The position numbers and the translations under genes were made by a program. Positions 10,491-22,270 of a DNA stretch of 64,000 nt are shown here, in pieces. This DNA comes from Pararge aegeria (Eukaryota; Arthropoda; Insecta; Lepidoptera; Nymphalidae), in the NCBI RefSeq assembly GCF_905163445.1, contig NC_053181.1, positions 7,564,001 to 7,628,000 of the forward strand. The letters run 5' to 3'. Numbering within the stretch: the stretch's first letter is position 1; each line of letters starts with the position of its first letter. The notes beneath the pieces were generated by a model, which was not told the DNA's origin, ran no database searches, and saw only the letters and a program-made list of their open reading frames with translations.

Positions 10491-11040
10491 AGGTTGCACG
10501 CCGCGTGTGTTCACATATTTGCCAGAAACAATAAAACTAAAGTACAAACTACGAGTTTAAACCAGCCGTATAGTAAACAACACTCACCAGCGACGAATTA
10601 ATTTTCACGTGAAAAAGTATTTGTTTCGAATCGGTGGTGCAATTGATTTTTTTTTGGCTCACGTTATTTACCGTGCAGTCCATCGGTTTTGAATTTAAAG
10701 TTAAAGCAAATTTAAGCAAAATTGAAATTTGTATTTATATGTTCACCACAAAAGCAAAAACGTATTACGATCGGTTATGTTATAAAAGGTACATGGCATC
10801 TTTTTTAAGCTTAATATTGCTTTTTGAAACTAATTATATCGCAAGATTTTGGTTAATAAAATAACTTAATTAAATTAAATTAATATGATTCTGAAAACTG
10901 TGACGTAAATAAAAATCTACTCTAACTAAGGCTTAAGTCTATGACAAAATCATAGCTATGACTTCTTATAATTCTTGTGATCGTCTCTAGAGCGTCAACT
11001 ATAACAAAAATATAGTTTTATTCATATCAAATCAGAATGA
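10491..11040. other. No gene seen
   Basis: AT-rich unique DNA; nothing recognised. Confidence 0.6.
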
Positions 11041-11330
11041 GGAGATCCGTAGAAGAACCAGAGCTACCTCCATAGCCCTACGGAGTCGCGAAGCTGAAGT
11101 GGCAATGCGTGGGGCACATAGCTCGGAGGACGGAAAGGCGTTAAGATCCCAAGGTGCTGGAATGGCAGCCCTCAACTGGTAAACGTAGCATTGATCGACC
11201 CCCAACGAGGTGTACAGACGACATCAAGCGCGTGGCCGCTGGACGCAAGCGGCAAACCGTAGAATTTTGAATTCCCTACAAAACACCTATGTCTAGCAGT
11301 GGACGTCTATCAGTTAATATGGTTATAATG
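11041..11330 (+). pseudogene. LINE polymerase C-terminal relic
   Basis: One plus-strand frame (about 11092-11300) reads LKWQCVGHIARRTERR, a stop, then DPKVLEWQPSTGKRS, RPPTRCTDDIKRVAG and on to the tail 'ctagcagtggacgtc'. This is the C-terminal end typical of insect LINE reverse transcriptase ORFs (WxGHIARR ... GRPxxRWxDDIKRVAG). It has at least two in-frame stops and no upstream RT domain, so it is a dead fragment. 'ggttataatgatgatga' follows as the 3' simple-repeat end. Confidence 0.75.
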
Positions 11331-12104
11331 ATGATGACTCAACTATGTAGGATGAATACTGCAGTGCTTCAATAATCAACTATATTTAAAAAGGAAGTTT
11401 TAACCAATAAAAAAAATCGAAGACACAATAGTCTAGTAGGCAGGTTCCAACTTATAGATATTTTTTTCATTAGGTACAATCCATTAACCAAGGTTAGAAT
11501 TGTTATCTGTTTTGTAAGAGTAATTATGTTTTCCCTTCAGATAAACATCAATATCAAAACAATACAAAACATCAAACGATATCGTAAAATGTGCGTAAAA
11601 TCCTTGCCTCGAGCACACCAATGTTTTGCCCGAATTATTTTGTTAAATAAATATCTCCTGTTATCTTTTTTATTTACGATAATTGTTCTAAAAACTGCTA
11701 CGGACTCTCGCTAAAGTTTGGAAGTTATGAACGTTGTGTATATACTTATCTCCACGAGCATCGTATTTGAATTCTCGTTGTTTAACGATAACAAAAATAT
11801 TGACATCTAGAAATTGCTTTGAACTTTAACTTTCCATTGCGGAACTTCGTTGTTAAGAATGTTTTGCAATAAAGGCTATTTTTCAGCAGCAGTTGGAGAT
11901 GAGTTTTTTTTGGTATGTGATTGAATCCAAGCAAAGGAATAGCTTTATTTGATGGCAACGCTAAAGCTTAGCTTTAGTAAATTACGACTTTAAATTGCAT
12001 ACCAGTTAATGTCTATGGATAAATAATTAAGATTTCTTACCCTTTTTAGGACATAACCTTAAAAGGGTTATTAAAAGTCACTCATTGTTTCGATTTGAAA
12101 ATAA
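11331..12104. other. No gene seen
   Basis: AT-rich unique DNA; short open frames only. Confidence 0.6.
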
Positions 12105-12240
12105 GTATGACAGCATGTTACTTTTTTATACAAAAAATATTTAGCTTAATTTGCTATACTCTGCGAAATGATCAATTTAATCTTGTCATTGAAATCCGCA
12201 AATTAGCGCCTGCTTCTATCCAATGTATTTTTTTATTTTA
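12105..12240. mobile_element. FB-1 internally deleted copy
   Basis: Left part 'tagcttaatttgctatac' is in the minus-arm orientation. The right part 'tgaaatccgcaaattagcgc' plus 'ctgcttctat' is the outer end in plus orientation. The two arms are therefore joined with almost no middle, as expected of a deleted foldback element. Confidence 0.5.
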
Positions 12241-12424
12241 TGGCAAAATCACTGTAAAAACGTTTCAGAAACGTTACCTCTGAAGTGACTGATAATCTAG
12301 AACTATATAACATAAAAGTATTAAAGTTATCCAAAACCATCCATTAATATTTTTTATGTTATCTACCTTTTAGATACTTATGCTTTAAGATTTAAAAACA
12401 GACTTTCTAAACTTAAATATTAAT

Positions 12425-12690
12425 CACGTCCACGCGAACAGGCCTCCTCTCATACAGGGTTCTAGAGCATAGACCCATCACGCTGCTCTTAACCTGGTTG
12501 TCGGGTTTTGAACATTTTAAGCACGTGCAAATACATAATAACCGGAACGATGACTCAATGTGCTCTCCGAGACATCCTGTAAACTCATAATAGAAAAACA
12601 CTACAACTTATTAACCTACCCGGAAATCGAACCAAGATCTCGTTATACGCAGGTAGTCGGATCTACCAGCTACTAACTATAAACGATGTA
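12425..12690 (-). repeat. SINE-D, minus strand
   Basis: On the minus strand: a tRNA-like head ending in the B-box-like 'cttggttcgatttccgg', a body with 'gagagcacattgag' and a tail 'agcgtgatgggtctatgctc' plus 'gagaggaggcctgt'. Head and tail match the plus-strand copy at 52241-52500. Confidence 0.7.
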
Positions 12691-13044
12691 GTTCAACAAT
12701 AAATCATTCCTAAATATAGCTTTTGAGTCGAACGTTTACCGTGTACAGTCAACCCTCCATGATATAGTTTAAAGAATGAATAAGTTGTTCTTAACAAAGT
12801 ACGTAAACAAATTAAATATTACGGTTCATTTCAAAACAAATCCTAAAGAACAAAAGCACGCTATAGCTCTTGAAATTAAAAAATCACACCCTCTTCGTGC
12901 GATTCTTAAATAATTTAAAAGAACTGTTTTGTTCATGAAAAAGTTGGCTTGGCTAAATCAATAACGTATCGTAGTTACTGCGCGTGCTTTGGCCCCGCGT
13001 TATACCCTACTGCCCATTTGTAATCACTAAACTCATTTTTTTTA
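12691..13044. other. No gene seen
   Basis: AT-rich unique DNA. Confidence 0.6.
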
Positions 13045-13155
13045 TTTATTATCATTGTCATCACCATCACTGCTGGGCACGTGCATTAATAAATAAATAC
13101 AAGAGTTTAGGCCGTAGTCCACCAAGATGGCAAATCGCGGACTTGGTGGCTGTAA
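13045..13155 (-). repeat. SINE-C fragment
   Basis: 'atcaccatcactgctgggca' then 'taggccgtagtccaccaag'. An internal AT-rich segment splits the two modules. Confidence 0.5.
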
Positions 13156-16100
13156 GTAAAAAAATGACTGCGACACGCATGTCAATATCATCATCATTTC
13201 AAGAATCATTTTCGTTGCAAATGTTGTTAAAATCAAATCTTCATGGTTTGTTTTGTGTACAATCTGATTAAGACTTAAAAATAAATTTAAAAAGACTTAA
13301 AGTTCATAGACTAGTGTAGGAAAGGAGTATTTAAGTTAAGACGTCACGAAATTAATAGTTCTTATAAATTACAACATTTACACGCAACTTTTTCTCAGTA
13401 ACATTAATTACACAAACTCTCGACTGAAACTTAAATAATGTTTTAATTTGTTTATTTATGTTAAAGTAGTTTATTTATGTTTAAGTATTGGGATTTTTTT
13501 TGTTTAATTCTAAAAAATGTAAATTTTCAATAAAAGCCTTTCTGCAGGCCGCGTCTTAATGATCACCCACTTTGACTAGCCTTTAATATTATGTTACTGA
13601 CACGTGTTGGAATGAATGAAGTGCGATGGCTGTAAGTTTCATTGTATTTTACCACCACATACTTTACTGAATCTTCCAAGAGAGGAATATCCAGAGAAAT
13701 AAATTATATCGAAATCCTTTTGACATTGGCAAGATCCAATTAACTATAATATATATATATAACTCAGATAATGGCTAGCTTTCCATTTTTCAGAACTTAG
13801 ACCTTTTGGTAAGGTCATGGCATTTCAGGAAAGGACCTGTTATCAATCTGGTAAAATAATTTATCGATTAAGACTTTTAACGATCACCCGCAATAACTCT
13901 ACATACAAACGAATTAATTAATCACGAAAATCAAGTTGGTGTAGTGAAAAACTTGGCATCTGAAGTTAGACGAAGTTTTGAGGAGAAGCTAACGAGGAAA
14001 GGGACGATGAGAGACGAAAGTTCAGTTTAGCTCGGAGCGAGCGCAGAACACGAGAATGGCTGCAATTTAAAACTCGATTAGAATTTGAATATTGAGTCGT
14101 GGTTATTAAAATATCGGGAGTACGTAGAATTTTTTTATTCAACCAATCGGGTTCAGGATTTGGAAGAAACATTAATGGCTAGTTGATAAAGGATCGTTTT
14201 TTGTAATGAAAAAAAATGCAAAGAATTAAAAAGACATTTACATCTTTATCTGGTTGAAAGTTATAACAAAAGCTTTTTTTCCAAAAAAAGTGGTAGATGA
14301 ACACACTTTGAAACATCAACTTAAATTCTTATATCATAACTAAATTTTCTATATATTGACGCAAACTATAATTAATTAGATTAATTTTAAGAAATGTGAA
14401 TAGTAAGGATGTACAACAGGGTAGTAAGTAAAATGTATATTGTAAAGGTATTGTGGATTTCAATTATTTGAAGCACGCTTTCAATTGTGGGGGAGGATGG
14501 AATTAATTAATTGTAGCATGTAGGGGTGGCGAAGTCTTGTCTAAAAGACATACATAATATTAATTTCAATTGCTAGTGATGCAATGTATTGTGGTATGCA
14601 AATCTGTTTCCCTAAACTTGTGATATGTTCAAGTGAGAAATGTATGCTTGCATTATCGCAATACTAAGTTTACGTTAATGGAAACTGTTTATTCTTTATT
14701 GCGATATGATACAGATGTACTCGTTCGTGTTACTGTTATCTCTTGGGGTTTAGCAGTAGGCAAAAGATGCTTTGAATTCTTCCACTTACTTGTTATAGGC
14801 GTCATCTCATTATTCTCTATTTCCATCTTTCTTTATTTCCTTTACGTGTCCTATACTTAACATTTTTCTGGTGACAATATTTATTCCCGTAATAAGCCAA
14901 CAACTATTCTTCTTCATATTTTTCCGGTCACTTTTTTGTGTATTCCTTTTAAATCAATATTCATTGCAACTATTTTATGGATAACATATACTTCCATAGA
15001 TCCATACTTATGTTTCTATTTAATATTTTTGAATGCGCTAATCGAAAGAAACTACATTAACTGCGTTATCTTTTTATTAACTTTTTAAATATTAACCCGT
15101 GGAAAAATTGGACTGCAGCGACGCAATATTATAATGCAATAAAATTTACATAAAATCTTGAATAAACAATCAAATAATTTATCGAATGATAGAAAAAAAA
15201 TATTTGAATAATTTTTTTTAGAGTAAAGTGATATATGTACTTAATTTTTCTAATGCATCAATATTAGGTTTCCGTAGTTTCAAACTATAAGCATATTATA
15301 CCGTTGTTCGTAGAATTAACTTAACCAATAAATATTACGTAAGACTCCTACAGTACCAGTAGTATTCAAAAAGTTTACATAGAGAATACGTGATCGGTTT
15401 CCATAATATTCTCATGGATGAATATGAAATAAGAGACGTACTTTATTTGCATTTAAAGTGATCATACAAGAAATCGATGCGCCATTGGGAACCCACGTTA
15501 CCGTTTCCGATGAATCAAGACACACGGAAGTGTGACAGTAAAGTTCTAGAAAATGCTGTCACAATTTTATTTCAATAAGCAAGGACACGGTTTTAAAAAA
15601 AATCACGTATATAATTTTTGCAATTTGTGTACATAATTACACATTGCTGCTTAGAAAGAATACAAATTTAAAAAAAAAAAGGTTAATCACCGTTGTATAA
15701 TCACTAATGGCTGACAGAGGAGCTGGTTCCTGCCAAATATTAAAAGCTTATGTACCAAGCTAGTATCTAGAAAAAAAAATGTTTTTGTTCGGTGAATCCA
15801 CATAATATGATATTATAGTAGATACAGGATAATCAGCATTATTATCCTTGATCATGCAAAAACGAAGTAATCTTTTCATGTATATATTTGCCAGTGAGCT
15901 ATTATAGCTAATAAGTAAAGTTACCAGTCATATGCACTGCATGCATTTTTTATATAAAAAAATATCGATAAGGTAAAATAACATAACTTGGCTCCTTTTT
16001 CACATAAAATAATATGATTATCGTTGGATCTTATTTACCATTAAATTAAACTATAGTGACAAAAGGAGCTTTCTTTGTTTACGAGCTATAAAGTAAATCG

Positions 16101-16289
16101 AATAATCTAAATACAGTATGACCATAGTAGTATTTGAACGTTTTATTGTATCAATGTGCAACTGTTCAAGATTTTATTTATTTCGGTTACGCGATGTTAT
16201 GGAGGTCTCTTCTTTTATTAGAGAGAGTAAGTCAGAACTTATACCTACTACGTTGCTCCAATGTGGATTGAAGGGACTTAGCGATTATT
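13156..16289. other. No gene seen; long AT-rich stretch
   Basis: About 3.1 kb without a recognisable repeat or gene. There is a short TA run at 13749-13761. Open frames of 60-75 codons (13966-14172 minus, 14633-14860 plus) have no domain and no splice context. Confidence 0.6.
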
Positions 16290-16475
16290 ATCACACATTA
16301 GTAATGTTAACCGGAACGGTCTTAATGTGCTCCCTGCCTTACGAGGATCAGCGACAATTTCCTAAATATTAATGGATATCTAACAGGTTAAATTCCACCC
16401 GGGAATCGAAGCCAGCACCCAGTCAGCTGAAGTCGAACATGTTAATCACTAGACCAACGAGACAGTAAAATATTT
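16290..16475 (-). repeat. SINE-D, head and body
   Basis: On the minus strand the head is tRNA-like: 'tggtctagtgattaacatg' (A-box region) and 'ggcttcgattcccggg' (B-box region). A body with 'gagcacattaagaccg' follows. The open frame at 16118-16372 overlaps it and is not a gene. Confidence 0.65.
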
Positions 16476-16509
16476 ATAATAATTTATAATTCATAACGCG
16501 TTCTGCGTG

Positions 16510-16600
16510 CTCACGTGAATGAAAACTTCGTGATGAAACTTGCATATCTCGAGAGAGTTTGTGGAATATATAACTTAAGATTCCTCGTAAGGTCCTAAGA
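16510..16600 (+). repeat. SINE-C fragment
   Basis: 'cgtgatgaaacttgcatatc' followed by 'gagagtttgtgg' aligns loosely with the central part of SINE-C ('ggaaacgtgcatttctgaga' in the 57500 copy). Confidence 0.3.
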
Positions 16601-16876
16601 ATATGTTTTCAGCGTTTACAAAAAATACAGGATTATAAGTTTCTATTAAGATGTATTGTTTCGTTTTGGATCGTGCTAATCTTAGAATATGAAAGTTCTA
16701 TTCTGCAGGGGGCTGTGGGCTATTTAATATCATGCTATATGAGTCGTCACGCCCGCATGGGATAGTGCCTAGAATACTGGTACATTTTTGCACTGTATAG
16801 CCGACTGATCCTTGGCGCAAAAAATGGTCCAGAAGCAGCAACGTATCTTTAGTGCTTGTTCAAACGAAACGATTGA

Positions 16877-16914
16877 CTCGCGCACCGCAAATGGCCTCGC
16901 GCACCTCAAATGGC
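16877..16914. repeat. Two 19-bp tandem units
   Basis: 'ctcgcgcaccgcaaatggc' is followed at once by 'ctcgcgcacctcaaatggc' (one difference), then by a partial third unit 'gtcgcg'. It lies in a GC-richer unique patch (16740-17035). Confidence 0.8.
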
Positions 16915-17044
16915 GTCGCGTAATCAATTGCACGATTTTACAGCTATGATACTTCCTATAGGTCATGGTACGAAAATTCATGGGTATAGAGTTTTTTGGT
17001 ATCGCAATTCCTAGTACCAGCATTGAGTTACATAATTGGTTCTG

Positions 17045-17520
17045 CCAAAGTCAAAGTCAAAGCCAAATTATTTGTTAATTCAAAAAGACACATAGGTGGC
17101 ACTTTTGATGCGTACATTACATGTATAATATGACAACGAAGTGAGTTGATGGCGATAAATAAATTTGCCAACTTAAAGCTACGAGAGTTCCAAGCGCGCC
17201 CTGGTCTAAGAAGAAGCCCACAATAAACTTAGCCGTTGTTTTTTTTTGTTATCACCATCTCTCATTGTCATTTAAAACTATTAAAGAAGCAACCTGGTTA
17301 GAGCAATAATTTACAACCAAGCATTTTTATCGTTTACGTAGTCCTTAATACTTTAATAGGACTTCCCTGTAAGTTTACGTTTAATATAAACTTTGAACTT
17401 TTAAAGAGATATCTCCAACATATCAACTGGTAGTTTATTGTTAAATTGTATACAATTGTATTTAAATGAATTACTTATTTAATATAGTCTAGTATATTGA
17501 ACTGCAAGTTTATTTTTGCT
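17045..17520 (-). mobile_element. LINE-T 3' end, second long copy
   Basis: Near-collinear with 1361-1840 over about 470 bp, including the TTTGAC tail (17045-17066) and the coding remnant read as SIKDYVNDKNAW on the minus strand around 17300-17360, again with stops. It lies 3' of the LINE-H element in minus-strand order, so two LINE ends sit head to tail. Confidence 0.8.
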
Positions 17521-17687
17521 TCCAACGTTCAAATTTATTAGTTATATATATATATTGCAGTCACATTTTCTCTTTAATTTAGATATATTTTTGTGATCAT
17601 ACATTAAATTTTCAAATATGTAAAGTCGACCATTATATCTTGCAATGCCGTAAGACTGGAGATCAACCCTTCTAACTCTGTCGAATA

Positions 17688-17705
17688 TAGGTTTAGGTTT
17701 AGGTT
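17688..17705 (-). repeat. (TAGGTT)3 tail of LINE-H
   Basis: Three exact hexamers on the plus strand, i.e. AACCTA on the element's sense strand, directly after its 3' UTR. A short related tract marks the other LINE-H end at 26536-26550. Confidence 0.85.
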
Positions 17706-17843
17706 TAAAGATATTTATTTCCATAAAAGACACAAGTCACTTACATGGAAACAGCAATTAACAGTAACATAATTAAAATATCTAAGTGTCGATCGTAATG
17801 TGTAATTACAAAAAGTTGTATTACTCATTTCATGTATTTGAGT

Positions 17844-18869
17844 TTAAGGTGGGTAGTTCTGGATAATATGTTCCGATAGCTTAGTTTTAAATACATGAAA
17901 TGAGTTTACATGTTTTAAAGTAGACGGCAAGTTGTTGTAAAGCTGTGCACCCTCATACGTGAACATTTTTTTTCCAGTATTTGTTCTAGTCCTAGGTAGA
18001 ACTAAAAGACTTGCACGGCGCGTGCGAAGGGGACGTGCTGTCAGTTGCTTCAACGTTATGAACGATAGGCTAGTATGGAGTGAGCGTTTTATAATTTTTC
18101 TAAGAAGAATGCATGTATTATAAATGTATAACTGTTTTATGGTCATTAGCTTGGTTTCTTTATATATTTGTGAAGTGGGGGTTAAAAAGTTGTAGTGGAA
18201 TAGAACTTTGATAATTTTGTTTTGTTGTATTTGGAGATCAGCTAATTTAGTTTTAGCAGCGCTGCCCCATATTTGTATTAGATAAAGTAGGTGCGGTTTG
18301 ACTAGAGAATTATAAATGGTGTAGCGTATCTGGCGTGGAATACACCGGACAATTCGTCTAAGCGAGCCAGTAAGAGATGACAATTTTGTTCGTATATGTT
18401 CAATCTGGGCATTCCACGTCAGACCACTATCCATTCTAAGGCCTAGGTATTTTTCGCAAGCTTTCTCCTGAATTATTATATTATTAATTTTTAGTGCGTC
18501 ATGAGAAGGAATTACTTTGTTTCTTGATTTGAAAATAACGTAGCATGTTTTTGATATATTTATTGTAAGAAGATTATATTGGAACCAAGAGAATAATTTG
18601 TTTAAATCTTCTTGAGCATGGGCTACTATTTGTTGTATTGAGGAGCCAAAGTAAAACAGACATGTGTCATCCGCGTACAAAGACACATGCCCATGTAAGC
18701 CTATATCGCGGATATTATTTATATAAGTCAAGAATAGCAAAGGTCCTGTTATGGAGCCTTGTGGAATCCCACATGTGATTGGACGTTTTGTACTTTGGGC
18801 GTTATTAATTTTGACTATTTGAAATCTATTAGTGAGGTAAGATTGAAACATTTGTGTCACTTCCCCCAA
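17844..18869 (-). CDS. LINE reverse transcriptase, C-terminal 341 codons
   Basis: Partial polymerase of a non-LTR retrotransposon, which copies the element's RNA into DNA at the target site. The first residues (about 8-20) give FQSYLTNRFQIV, followed by the RT motif GIPQGSITGPLLF at about 34-46 and the catalytic box LYADDTCLFYFG at about 63-75. A KYLGLRMDSGLTWN stretch (about 141-154) corresponds to the thumb-side motif, and the C-terminal region ends NNLPSTLKHVNSFHVFKTKL. The N-terminal endonuclease and the first RT blocks are missing, so it cannot be an autonomous enzyme. There is no ATG: the frame opens at TTG after an upstream stop, marking truncation rather than a real start. No internal stop or frameshift over 341 codons suggests a fairly recent insertion. 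Best guess is the CR1/L2 group; Jockey is possible. Confidence 0.9.
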   Translation of the reverse strand: MGEVTQMFQSYLTNRFQIVKINNAQSTKRPITCGIPQGSITGPLLFLTYINNIRDIGLHGHVSLYADDTCLFYFGSSIQQIVAHAQEDLNKLFSWFQYNLLTINISKTCYVIFKSRNKVIPSHDALKINNIIIQEKACEKYLGLRMDSGLTWNAQIEHIRTKLSSLTGSLRRIVRCIPRQIRYTIYNSLVKPHLLYLIQIWGSAAKTKLADLQIQQNKIIKVLFHYNFLTPTSQIYKETKLMTIKQLYIYNTCILLRKIIKRSLHTSLSFITLKQLTARPLRTRRASLLVLPRTRTNTGKKMFTYEGAQLYNNLPSTLKHVNSFHVFKTKLSEHIIQNYPP

Positions 18870-18900
18870 AAGATCGCAAAAGACTGATTAAATTTTAATT

Positions 18901-19020
18901 CGACTGACCGTTACTGCAGCAGCCACGTCGCAGGTTATCGAGCACCAATCAAAATTGTAAATGCGTGCAGTATTGCTATTTGCTTCGTTAACTGCCAGAC
19001 TCGCAATATTTGAACTGTGC
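18901..19020. repeat. Unique-motif duplicate X1
   Basis: Shares 'caatcaaaattg', 'cagtattgc' and 'gcttcgttaact' in order with 19951-20065, and more weakly with 33250-33330. It starts next to the truncated 5' end of LINE-H. It is not a repeat type I recognise. Confidence 0.55.
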
Positions 19021-19640
19021 CGTCAATGTAACAGCGACGACTTTTACACGCATTTCTGTTCAATCCGTATACCAATTCCCATTATTATATTTATATCAAT
19101 TCGTGAAGATTAAAACCTTTTTTTAGCCTAGTCTATTTAGTCAATGTCAAGAAAGCTAACATTTATATTAAACAAATTATAGTTACAATTGAACCACTGA
19201 GTGCGAAATATTTATTATAAATGCAAAAGTGGGTTTGTTACCTTGCAATTTTTGTTGTATAATTGTCTTGAATATTTCCTTAAAGATAGTTCATGGCCAT
19301 GGCATTCAAGTGGCATTTCCCGAAGAAAAGATTTTAGCTGTCCTTTTAGATTTTTTTAATAATTTTTTTTACCAAACGGGTCGATAATGATAAAAATGTG
19401 ATGTAGATCAGATAAGCCATTTTCAAGTCGCTTCGACACACGCTCTTCACAATTAACTTTTAGATACCTACATATCTAGACAGCTATCTTAGAAAATTAT
19501 ATTTGACATTGGCGAATATGATACGACCTGACTGGAGGAACCTGACATAAGGATTGTCTTATGAATGCAGACTACAAAGGTGCTAACATGTCTCTATTTA
19601 CAGAAGTTAAATTTTAATAAAAAATGAGTTACAATTTAAC
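19021..19640. other. No gene seen
   Basis: AT-rich spacer between the X1 copy and the FB-1 element. Confidence 0.6.
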
Positions 19641-19644
19641 ATTA

Positions 19645-19910
19645 AGCTAAATTTGCTATAATCCGCAGAAAAACAGGAAAAACTGTACGGTGTTATTTAT
19701 AATTTCTTCAATCGATAGTCCAAACCATGCTAATCTTCCAAAATGTGCATTACTCTTTACGCACGTTTCGCTCCGGAGCATCCTCAGGAGAGAATGTTGA
19801 CTTTACATGTCTATGAATGCATACGATTTAAATACAAATACATGAAGATAAATTTTCATTGTTTATTATGGAATTCCGCAAAGTAACACCTCCTTCTACC
19901 CAAAATTTAA
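19645..19910 (-). mobile_element. FB-1, minus arm plus outer end
   Basis: Reads 'ctaaatttgctataatccgc', 'ttataatttcttcaatcg', 'gcacgtttcgctccggagc' and 'catcctcaggag', then 'gttgactttacatg' in the minus-arm order. After about 50 bp the plus-orientation outer end 'attccgcaaagtaacacc' follows. The arms thus face opposite ways in one insertion. Confidence 0.65.
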
Positions 19911-19950
19911 AAAAAGATTTGAAATTCTAAACCAGATTAAACGCTAAAAT

Positions 19951-20065
19951 ACGAGTCAGCTGACCCTAGCGTCGGCTATCCAGCGTCAATCAAAATTGCA
20001 AATGTGTCCAGTATTGCTTCGTTAACTCCCAAGCTCGCCATAACTCGATATTCGTAAGTGAGAGG
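19951..20065. repeat. Unique-motif duplicate X2
   Basis: 'gctatccagcgtcaatcaaa', 'gtccagtattgcttcg' and 'ttaactcccaagctcgcc' align with X1 at 18901-19020, about 1 kb away in the same orientation. X1 carries a 5-nt insertion in the middle. Confidence 0.55.
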
Positions 20066-21949
20066 TTAAAAATGATAAACAAAGCCTGTATAAAGTCCCT
20101 TTCTTATATGTCTGTCCGTCATTGATCTTTTTATGTTGAGTATCAAGTTTAAAGTTCTTTAAAACTGTATATTATGGAAACCTAGACGCCCCAGCTAACT
20201 ACAGCTTCCAAGTTTCTCACTAACTTGAAAAAATACACAAAATAATAGTTTCAGTTACCATGGGTCAGAAAAGCGAAAAATGTTAAAAAGCGAAAAAAAA
20301 CCCCTACCTATTTAAGTAATTTTTCTTCTTGTATTTTGGCTTACAACAAAAGTGTACCTACTTATTCATTCAATACCGAATTTTGCTTTGTACATAAAAC
20401 ATCTTGCACAGCTTCTACAATCTACATGTACTTATACAAAAATACTCACAAATACTTAGCCAAACAAATCAAATTTTCCTGAACCCCCAGTTCCAGGTAC
20501 AGTCCAAACTCGCACTTTGCAGGTTTTTCTTTTTAAATAAGACCCAAGATACAATCCGATAATTCAATTATGCGAAGTTAAATTTGCTTGGTTAAATAAA
20601 TTATCTTCCCAAAACCCATGTTCATTACTTTTATTGAATAAGAAAAATACATTTTTAGCACGGTGCTCAAAACGGAATTCATTAAACATATTGTTAAGGT
20701 AAGAATGGCATTTTATGAGTTCCGTATATATTATATTTAACAAGTTTAAAACAGACAACAAAAACATTTGAGCAATAAACCCTTTTAATAACTTAATATG
20801 ACCACGCAGGCCAGTTTACGTCGGCGTTTATAATGAATAATGATCAATAAAATTCAGTCAAATGCGACCGAAGTCCGCTTTTAATAACCCTAGGTGATCG
20901 TATATAATAACTCCATTTTGCTTTCTTTGATAAATATTTCGTGGTGCGAGTAATACTTGTGCGTTTGATCTCAGTCCCTTCAACTTCAAATAATATTAAG
21001 CGAAATGGACTCTGAAGGAGGGACCGTAATTAATTAAATTAAGTTCGGAATACGTTAGGAACAAAGTTAGAGGTTAGTAGCGACTTGCTAATAGTGTGGG
21101 GGATGATCCCTAGGCCCCAGTGCGTTTGGTGGTCCATTGGGAGTTGGGCCTGCATGCTAATAGCCAATCATATTCTGTTTACATTCCATCACAGTGTATG
21201 AATAATTTGTTATTGTCTCAACAAACATTGCGTTATGTCACGGTCAGTATTGTCTGCGGGATTAATTTGAGTCCAGCACGCACTTCGGATTGAATAGCAG
21301 AATCAAAGAACCAATTCCGGGCCCTCTGTTGGCGAAAGATTAATATGAATTGAAAATTGAATTTTGTTATTATTTCCACCCGGATTTCGTAATGTCGAAA
21401 TCGCTTTTTGAATATTTAAATAACGTGCGAAATGGCTCCGTTTTGTTCGATTCAAATAGAACCAAATGTATTTACGCGAAATAAATTTACACGTAGTTCT
21501 ATTAATTGATGATCAAATTTCCATGTTAATTTAGTTTTTTAGTGAAATAGAATTACGTAATTAAGTAGTTTTTAAACTGGTGTGACTGGAATTCATAATT
21601 CACAAATATGTTGGGCTTCCCACGTTATTCGTGTGTGTTAATGGGTGTATGCCTGAATTTAAACTTACTAAACTGAATTTTAACTTCTAACTTTAAACGT
21701 TACTTATAAAACTTCAAGCATACCTTTAATAAACTTTATGTGTGAGTGATGCCGATACGTCCACTACCGTTCCTTGAAGAGCACATAAGCCGATGGCTAA
21801 TAAGAAGTAACATATATATATAAAAATCGTAAAAATTCAATTTTGAAATTAAAGCAGTGCTGTGAGATCCGAGTCCATAAAGAGGAATAAATATAAAATA
21901 ATAAATAGAATAACTAAATATAATAGAACACTGTTTTCCTCATATAAAA
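20066..21949. other. No gene seen; unique, with GC-richer parts
   Basis: Contains 20850-21060 and 21170-21440, which are less AT-rich and have no repeat relatives in the window ('aattccgggccctctgttgg', 'gcgaaatggctccgttttg'). There is no reading frame or splice pair. This could be conserved non-coding sequence. Confidence 0.5.
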
Positions 21950-22270
21950 AAGTAAAAAAATACTTTTTTATTCCACTACAAGTTAGCCCTTGACTGCAAT
22001 CTCACCTAGTAGTATTTGAGGATGCAGTCTAAGATGGTAGCGGGCTAACCTGTTTGGGAGTAGTCATACCCCTAATCGGTTTCTACGCGACATCGCACCG
22101 GAACATCCAAATCGCTTAGCGGTACGTCTTTGTCGGTTGGGTGGTAAATAGCCAGACCAGACCAGAGAAAATTTTGGAATTATAAATTCCCAAATAGAGC
22201 CTGTCGGAATCGAACCCGGGAGCTCCTACTTAAATTCACAGCGCTCACCGTTGCGACAGGGGGGTCGTCT
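21950..22270 (-). repeat. SINE-B, near full length, minus strand
   Basis: Best minus-strand copy of the family: 'actacaagttagcccttgac', 'gtttctacgcgacatcgc', 'gcggtacgtctttgtcgg', 'ggaattataaattcccaa' and the reversed B-box 'ggaatcgaacccgggagc', ending near 'cgctcaccgttgcgacag'. Confidence 0.85.

Larger units (their letters stand above)
17688..18885 (-). mobile_element. LINE-H, 5'-truncated non-LTR retrotransposon
   Basis: Minus-strand element consisting of the C-terminal part of a reverse transcriptase ORF (17844-18869), a roughly 130-bp 3' UTR containing 'aataaatatctttaaacc', and a terminal hexamer repeat (AACCTA)n. The 5' end is lost near 18885, where the RT frame runs into a stop. The RT layout (GIPQGS, YADD, then a long C-terminal region) fits the CR1/L2/Jockey group. 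A second copy of just the 3' end lies at 26536-26625. Confidence 0.85.

Noticed and set aside
16877..16914. CRISPR-like or satellite array
   Set aside because: Only two adjacent 19-bp units with no spacers; the window is eukaryotic.
17688..17705. Interstitial telomere array
   Set aside because: The unit is a hexamer, only three copies, and sits exactly at the end of a LINE 3' UTR, so it is the element's tail.
17844..18869. Host or viral polymerase gene
   Set aside because: GIPQGS and YADD motifs with the following C-terminal region and short-repeat tail identify a LINE reverse transcriptase, not a retroviral or host gene.
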